Of a DNA stretch of 64,000 bases, positions 59,449 to 64,000 are shown one piece after another. A program made the position numbers and the translations under genes. The notes beneath the pieces are model-generated. The model was not told the DNA's origin and made no database searches. It was given only the letters and a program-made list of their open reading frames with translations. Positions within the stretch are counted from its first letter, which is position 1, and each line of letters starts with the position of its first letter. The stretch is from Arthrobacter sp. NEB 688 (lineage in GTDB: Bacteria; Actinomycetota; Actinomycetes; Actinomycetales; Dermatophilaceae): NCBI RefSeq assembly GCF_013201035.1, contig NZ_CP053707.1, forward strand, positions 868,001 through 932,000, written 5' to 3'.

Positions 59449-60609
59449 TCAGCTCCCCCAGCTCGTCGAGGCGACGCTCACCTTGGCGGCGCGGCTGCGG
59501 AAGAGCCACTTGCCGAGGACGGGGATCGACACCATGAGGAGGATGACGGCGAGCAGGACGTCGACGATCTCGGGCGTGATCCCGCTCGGGAGGTCGGGCG
59601 TCTGGGTCGCGAACTGCAGGCCGGCGGCGCCGGTGCGCAGGATGCCGACGAGGAAGGCCGCCGGGATCGTGGCGAGCGGGTTGGCCCGGGCGAGCAGGGC
59701 GATGGTGATGCCGTCGAAGCCGAGCGTGCCGACGATGGCCGGCTCGAAGCGGAAGAGGGTGCCCTCGGCCTCGAGCGCGCCGCCGAGACCGGCCAGGCCC
59801 GCGCCGAGCGCGAGCGAGAGGACGGTGATCGTCGAGATCGAGATGCCCGCGTAGCCGGCGGCGCTCTTGTTGGCGCCGACCGTGTTGAGCTTGAAGCCCA
59901 GGGTGGTGCGGGTGAGCATCCACCAGCAGGCGACCGCGAGGACGACGGCGACGAGGAACCCGATCGGGACGCCGCCGACGGCGCCGAGCTGGCTGGACTC
60001 GGGGATCGCCTCGGTCTGCGGGATGCCGCTGGTCTTCGAGGACTCGGCCTGGAGCGGGCCGACGACGAGCCAGAAGGTGACGCCCGCGACGATGTAGTTG
60101 AGCATGATGGTCGAGATGACCTCGTGCACCCCGCGCCAGGACTTGAGGACACCGACGAGGACGCCGACGAGGGCGCCGGTCGCGAGACCCGCGAGCATCC
60201 CGAGGAGTGCGCCGAGCCAGCCCGCGCCGCCCGCGGCGTAGGCGACCCACGCGCCGGCGATCGCGCCGGTGGCGAACTGCCCCTGGCCGCCGATGTTGAA
60301 CAGGCCGACGCGCAGCGGGAGCACCACCGCGAGGCCGGTGAGGACGAGCGGCGCCGTCTTCTGGAGGGTGCGCGTGTACGCGTCGTTCTGGAACGCCTCC
60401 TTGAACAGCGTCGTGTACGCGTAGAAGGGGTCGACCCCCTGGTAGCGGATGAGCGCCGCGCCCACGAGGAGCGAGATGACGAGGGCGACGACGATGACGA
60501 CGCCGCTCTGGTGGCTGACGAGGAACGCGAGAGCCCCGCCCCGGTCGCGCTGCTGCGGATCCTCGGCGGGCGGCGGCGGGGTGCTCTCCGCCGTGCGGGT
60601 GTCGGACAT
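59449..60609 (-). CDS. Nucleoside-type ABC transporter permease 1
   Basis: A 386-residue BPD_transp_2 permease. A charged cytoplasmic N terminus of about 35 residues is followed by about ten hydrophobic segments. RVGLFNIGGQGQFATGAIAGAW is the counterpart of the IGIEGQ block in permease 2, and LGFDGITIALLARANPLA is the second-half motif. ATG 60609 is used; the frame opens to 60636 without a better start. It follows the BMP gene after a 206-base gap that includes a strong hairpin. Confidence 0.93.
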   Translation of the reverse strand: MSDTRTAESTPPPPAEDPQQRDRGGALAFLVSHQSGVVIVVALVISLLVGAALIRYQGVDPFYAYTTLFKEAFQNDAYTRTLQKTAPLVLTGLAVVLPLRVGLFNIGGQGQFATGAIAGAWVAYAAGGAGWLGALLGMLAGLATGALVGVLVGVLKSWRGVHEVISTIMLNYIVAGVTFWLVVGPLQAESSKTSGIPQTEAIPESSQLGAVGGVPIGFLVAVVLAVACWWMLTRTTLGFKLNTVGANKSAAGYAGISISTITVLSLALGAGLAGLGGALEAEGTLFRFEPAIVGTLGFDGITIALLARANPLATIPAAFLVGILRTGAAGLQFATQTPDLPSGITPEIVDVLLAVILLMVSIPVLGKWLFRSRAAKVSVASTSWGS

Positions 60610-60736
60610 GGGTCTCCAATGACTCGGGGTGCCCACAGTCTGGCCCGAGGGCCCGGCGGGCGGAAGTGCGGGGGTGCCCGACGCTGCGGCGCGCTCTGGG
60701 CAGGTTCTGCCGAGGGCGGGCTCGGCGGCGGACGTG

Positions 60737-60778
60737 CCGAGGGGGCGGGCATCCGGGTCGGGATGCCCGCCCCCTCGG
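60737..60778 (-). terminator. Hairpin between BMP and permease genes
   Basis: CCGAGGGGGCGGGCATCC and its complement, an 18-bp perfect stem with a 6-base loop, 38 bases after the BMP stop. It would end or attenuate the BMP transcript before the permease genes. Confidence 0.8.
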
Positions 60779-60815
60779 GCGGGTGGTCAGCGGGGCTGAC
60801 CGGTGACCGCGTCGG

Positions 60816-61904
60816 TCAGAGGGTGACGCCGGTCTGCAGCGTGCCGGCCTCCATCTGCTTGACGATGTCGGCGACCTTGGTCTTGACGTCCTCGGGGATG
60901 GTGGCGTCGAAGTCGTGGAACGACGACAGGCCCGCCTGGCCGAGGGTCTGGATACCGGAGAACTCGCCGTCCTTGGCCGTCTTGATGGTGTCGGTGACGC
61001 CCTTGGAGATGAGCTTCTCGGCCGAGGTGATGAGGCACGGCTGCGCGGCCGGGACGGTGTCCCACTGGTCGGTGTCGACACCGATGCAGAACTTGTCGGT
61101 ACCCGCACCGGAGGCCTTCGCGACCTCCTGGAGGGCGCCGTTGCCGGTGTTGCCGCCGGCGCCGAAGATGATGTCCGCGTTCTGCGCGAGCATCTTGCGG
61201 GCCTCGCCGCCGCCCCATACCGGGTCGTTGAACGCGTTGTCGCCGGCGGGGTGGTACACGGTGGTGACGGAGACCGAGGGGTTGGCGGCCTTGGCGCCCG
61301 CCTCGAAGCCCTTGGCGTACTTCTGGACCGGCGGGATCTCGAGGCCGAGGACCTGGCCGAGCTTGTTGGTCTTGGTCATGAGGCCCGCGAGGTAGCCCGC
61401 GCCGTAGCCGGCCTGGTCCTCGGGGAAGACGAGCCCGGTGAGATTCTTCTCGGTCGTGCCCTCGGGGTAGCCCTGGTCGACACCGATGAACTTGGTGTCG
61501 GGGGAGGCCTTGGCCGCGGCAACCGTGGCGTCGGTCATGAGGAAGCCCACCGTGACGACGACGTCGTACTTCTTGTTGGTGAACTGCGACATGTTCGCCG
61601 CGTAGTCCTTGGCGTCCTGGGTCTCGATGTACTTGTAGAAGCCCTGGGTCTCGGCCTGGGCGGCCTTCGCGCCCTCGTGCGCCGACTGGTTGAACGACTT
61701 GTCGTCGACCTTGCCGGTGTCGGTGACCAGGCCGATGCAGAACACGTCGGCGCTCGCGCAGTTCGAGTCGTCGGTCGGGGCGCCGGCCGCGGCCGAGCCG
61801 GAGGCCGAGCTGCCGGACCCGGAGGTGCCGGTGCTGCCGCCACAGCCCGCGAGGGCCAGGGCGAGCGCCGCGGGGACCGCGACGAGGTAACGCGAAGACT
61901 TCAT
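60816..61904 (-). CDS. BMP-family nucleoside-binding lipoprotein
   Basis: A 362-residue substrate-binding lipoprotein (PnrA/BmpA/MED type). Lipobox LAGC is at about residue 21, followed by a Ser/Gly/Ala linker. BMP-family blocks are GKVDDKSFNQSAHEGAKAA, VGFLMTDATVAAAK, FIGVDQGY, EDQAGYGAGYLAGLM and GAGGNTGNGALQEV. Relatives bind purine nucleosides. AGGAGA precedes ATG 61904. Genes downstream supply the permeases and ATPase, and upstream lies a deaminase-like amidohydrolase, which suits nucleoside uptake and salvage. Confidence 0.93.
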   Translation of the reverse strand: MKSSRYLVAVPAALALALAGCGGSTGTSGSGSSASGSAAAGAPTDDSNCASADVFCIGLVTDTGKVDDKSFNQSAHEGAKAAQAETQGFYKYIETQDAKDYAANMSQFTNKKYDVVVTVGFLMTDATVAAAKASPDTKFIGVDQGYPEGTTEKNLTGLVFPEDQAGYGAGYLAGLMTKTNKLGQVLGLEIPPVQKYAKGFEAGAKAANPSVSVTTVYHPAGDNAFNDPVWGGGEARKMLAQNADIIFGAGGNTGNGALQEVAKASGAGTDKFCIGVDTDQWDTVPAAQPCLITSAEKLISKGVTDTIKTAKDGEFSGIQTLGQAGLSSFHDFDATIPEDVKTKVADIVKQMEAGTLQTGVTL

Positions 61905-62016
61905 GGAGGATCTCCTCGGGAGGGCTGTTCAGACGAGCAGATGCTACGGCCAGAAACGCCTCCCGCCGCACGACGCCGGGCTTCGTTGCGGGGTCGTTAC
62001 CAGAGGGACCCCGACC

Positions 62017-62769
62017 TCACCACCCGGGCGCGGCCGACCACCCGGCGTCGACGGTGACGGTGGTGCCGGTGATGCCGGAGGCGGCTCCCGAGGCGAGGAA
62101 CGCGATCGTCGAGGCGACCTCGGCGGGGGTCACGGGCCGCCCGAGCGCCGACGCCGCACCCCACCGGGCGACGCCCTCGGGCCAGGCGTCGGCGAGGCCC
62201 TCGCGCTCGACGAGGCCCGGGGCGACGCCGACGACGCGCACCCCGCGCGGCCCCAGCTCGTGCGCCGCGGCCCCGACGAGGTGGTGCAGCGCGGCCTTGG
62301 CGACGGCGTAGGGGGTGTGCGTCGGCATCGCCCGCAGGCCCTCGATCGAGCCGACGGCGACGACCGCCCCGCCGTCGGGCATCCGGGCGGCGGCCTGCCG
62401 CAGGAGGACGGCGGTGGGACGCAGGCCGGCGCGGTGGTAGGCGTCCCAGGCGGCGGCGTCGAGGTCGTCCCAGGCGACGTGGTGCTGCGGGAAGGCGTTG
62501 AGGACGACGACGTCCGGGACGCCGAGACCGTCCGCGCAGCGCTCGAGCAGGTCGGCGCAGGTGGCGTCGAGCGCGTCGGCGGCCTCGACGTCGAGGTCGG
62601 CGTGCAGGGCCAGCGCCCGCCGGCCCGAGCCCTCGACCTCGTCGAGCACCCGCTGCGCGCCGTCCGCGTCACCCCGGTAGTGCACCGCGACGTCGTGGCC
62701 GGCGGCCGCCAGGGCGACGGCCACGGCCGCGCCGAGACCACCGCTCGCGCCGGTGACGAGCGCGGTCAC
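62017..62769 (-). CDS. Short-chain dehydrogenase/reductase
   Basis: A 250-residue SDR. Cofactor motif TGASGGLGAAVAVAL is near residue 6, with Arg in HYRG suggesting NADPH. The catalytic Ser is in VVAVGSIEGLRAM and Tyr/Lys in TPYAVAKAALHHL; the C terminus SGITGTTVTVDAGW is typical. The NAFPQHHVAW segment where FabG has NNAG recalls pteridine-reductase-like SDRs, but the substrate is unknown. GTG 62769 overlaps the cupin stop by 4 bases, so the amidohydrolase-cupin-SDR genes are coupled. Confidence 0.87.
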   Translation of the reverse strand: MTALVTGASGGLGAAVAVALAAAGHDVAVHYRGDADGAQRVLDEVEGSGRRALALHADLDVEAADALDATCADLLERCADGLGVPDVVVLNAFPQHHVAWDDLDAAAWDAYHRAGLRPTAVLLRQAAARMPDGGAVVAVGSIEGLRAMPTHTPYAVAKAALHHLVGAAAHELGPRGVRVVGVAPGLVEREGLADAWPEGVARWGAASALGRPVTPAEVASTIAFLASGAASGITGTTVTVDAGWSAAPGW

Positions 62770-63266
62770 CGCATCCGTCCGACCGGCTGCTCGCGGGTCA
62801 GGGTGCGGATCTCCTCGCCGAAGCGGGGGTACTGCGCGACGAGGTCGTCGCGCCGGCCGAGCTCGAAGTGCTCGGGCCGGAACGCCGGGGCGCACCAGCA
62901 CGAGAGGAGGGTCCACCAGCCGAGGGTCGTCGCGCCCATCCAGGTGCCCCGGCGCACGAGGACCTGCGAGTGCTCGCCGCCGACGTAGTTGAGGACGCCG
63001 GAGCCGCCCGGGCGCAGCCGCAGGAGGGCGGCGGGCGCACCGCCGAGCCACTGCCAGCCCTCGTCGACGGCGAGGCGGTGCATCGCCGAGAAGCCGTCGG
63101 GCCGGTTGGTGAGCAGCACGGTGATCGCGTTGAGGCCCTGGGTCCGGGGCCCGGCGACGTACCAGGCGCCCTCCTCGGGGATCGGGACCATGCCGAGCCG
63201 CTCGACGACCTCCTCGGCGCTCTCGTCCGGCGGGTCGACCTGGGGGATGCCCGGCACCGCGCTCAC
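62766..63266 (-). CDS. Cupin-5 (DUF985) protein
   Basis: A 166-residue DUF985/cupin-5 protein. Family blocks are GLNAITVLLTNRPDGFSAMHRL, GVLNYVGGEHSQVLVRRGTWMGA and TLLSCWCAPAFRPEHFELGRRDDL. The fold is a small beta barrel; a carbohydrate or nucleotide-sugar epimerase role has been proposed for relatives but is not established. GTG 63266 overlaps the amidohydrolase stop, and its stop overlaps the SDR start. Confidence 0.85.
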   Translation of the reverse strand: MSAVPGIPQVDPPDESAEEVVERLGMVPIPEEGAWYVAGPRTQGLNAITVLLTNRPDGFSAMHRLAVDEGWQWLGGAPAALLRLRPGGSGVLNYVGGEHSQVLVRRGTWMGATTLGWWTLLSCWCAPAFRPEHFELGRRDDLVAQYPRFGEEIRTLTREQPVGRMR

Positions 63267-64000
63267 GACGCCTCGGCCGCCGCCCGGGCGGTGGCGCCCA
63301 CCTCGCGGGCGCGGGCGAGCAGCGCCGGGGTGTCGACCCGGGTGCTGCGCCCGTCGCGGACGACGACCTCGCCGTCGACGACGACGTCGGTCACGTCGGC
63401 GCGGCCGGCGGCGAAGACGAGGAGCGCATGGACGTCGTGGACGGGCGTCAGGTGCGGCTTCTCGAGGTCGAGCAGGACCAGGTCGGCCCGCTTGCCGACC
63501 TCGACCGAGCCGAGGACGTCGCCGAGGCCGAGGGCCCGCGCCCCCTCGACGGTCGCCGCGCGGAGCACCTCGTGGGCGCTCGCGACGTCGGGCCGGCCGC
63601 TCGTCAGGCGCGCCAGCAGCGCCGCCTGGCGCATCGCCTGCCACATGTCGAGGTCGTTCGAGCTCGAGCAGCCGTCGGTGCCGATGCCGAGGCGGACCCC
63701 GCTCGCGCGCACCGTCTCCCACGGCAGCGCGCCGCTCGCCAGCTTCTGGTTCGAGCCGGCGCAGTGGGCGACGGCGGCGCCCGCGGCCGCCAGGCGCTCG
63801 CGGTCGGTGGCGGAGAGGTGCACGCCGTGGCCGACGACGAGCGGCAGGTCGCCCTCGAGCCAGCCGGCGCCGTCGAGGACCTCGGTCGGGGTCGCGCCGT
63901 AGCGGGCCGCGACGTCGTCGTTCTCGGCCGCGTTCTCGGAGACGTGGGTCGTCAGCAGCGCGGGCCCCTCGCCACGCACCTCGCGCAGCGTCGCGACGAC
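63263..64000 (-). CDS. Metal-dependent amidohydrolase, deaminase-like (partial)
   Basis: The gene runs off the window end; the visible 246 codons are the C-terminal half. Metal and substrate motifs are TTHVSENAAEN, VVGHGVHLS, HCAGSNQKLA and IGTDGCSSSNDLDMWQAMR, the last close to those of S-adenosylhomocysteine/5'-deoxyadenosine/guanine-type deaminases. The composite beta domain ends with KRADLVLLDLEKPHLTP. A purine or related deaminase would fit the nucleoside transporter next to it. The start lies beyond 64000. Confidence 0.88.
   Translation of the reverse strand, partial: VVATLREVRGEGPALLTTHVSENAAENDDVAARYGATPTEVLDGAGWLEGDLPLVVGHGVHLSATDRERLAAAGAAVAHCAGSNQKLASGALPWETVRASGVRLGIGTDGCSSSNDLDMWQAMRQAALLARLTSGRPDVASAHEVLRAATVEGARALGLGDVLGSVEVGKRADLVLLDLEKPHLTPVHDVHALLVFAAGRADVTDVVVDGEVVVRDGRSTRVDTPALLARAREVGATARAAAEAS

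Overview
The window is very GC-rich DNA (start codons ATG/GTG, codon third positions almost always G or C) from an actinobacterium. Markers are a Lsr2 nucleoid protein, ClpC with an apparent ClgR box, DisA, short MutY, Ku plus split LigD, a mycobacterial-type SSB, and the block ino1-padR-ponA-(membrane protein)-rpsF-ssb-rpsR-rplI, whose order I recall from Mycobacterium tuberculosis (Rv0046c to Rv0056). A Micrococcales member, perhaps of the Intrasporangiaceae type, is my inference. No tRNA, rRNA, CRISPR array, insertion sequence or prophage was seen.

Layout. 1-5.3 kb: end of an unidentified gene, then moxR, a DUF58 gene and a transglutaminase-fold membrane protein, translationally coupled; the last seems to lack its catalytic Cys and Asp. 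5.4-6.1 kb: LuxR-type response regulator. 6.4-13.8 kb: inositol phosphate synthase and PadR regulator diverging from a class A penicillin-binding protein, a polytopic membrane protein and the rpsF-ssb-rpsR-rplI block. 14-17.5 kb: radA, disA, mutY. 17.6-23.9 kb: secreted acid phosphatase, two DUF305 lipoproteins flanking an LVIVD-repeat protein, a Nei-type glycosylase, a secreted protein and a divergent CGNR zinc-finger regulator. 24-27.5 kb: clpC, then an ArgA-like acetyltransferase. 27.6-35.3 kb: two tandem paralogous membrane-anchored HExxH proteins, ku, a TOPRIM protein, and separate LigD ligase and polymerase genes (non-homologous end joining). 35.3-40.1 kb: small secreted and membrane proteins, an FhuF-like iron-sulfur protein, lsr2, lysS, and an AAA ATPase. 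40.1-50.2 kb: a myo-inositol catabolic operon (iolG-like, iolE-like, iolC, aldolase, iolB, iolD, second iolG-like, iolA) under a divergent GntR/UTRA regulator. 50.5-53.3 kb: L,D-transpeptidase, TauE-type permease, CAP-domain protein. 53.4-55.9 kb: acyl-CoA desaturase with its ferredoxin-type reductase under a triple operator. 56.8-64 kb: nucleoside-type ABC transporter, BMP lipoprotein, SDR, cupin and a truncated amidohydrolase, all on the minus strand.

The least explained material is non-coding. At least seven sequence families of long intergenic palindromes (about 40-95 bp) occur 13 or more times, nearly all just beyond gene 3' ends. The densest site is 56.0-56.7 kb, where a 200-bp module of three hairpins is duplicated and followed by two more hairpins. 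A second pattern is promoter geometry: about a dozen genes have a TANNNT-like -10 box 6-8 bases before the start codon, implying leaderless mRNAs and settling several starts. Candidate operators (PadR, CGNR, GntR, ClgR, and a TACG-N4-CGTA triplet) could be read directly.
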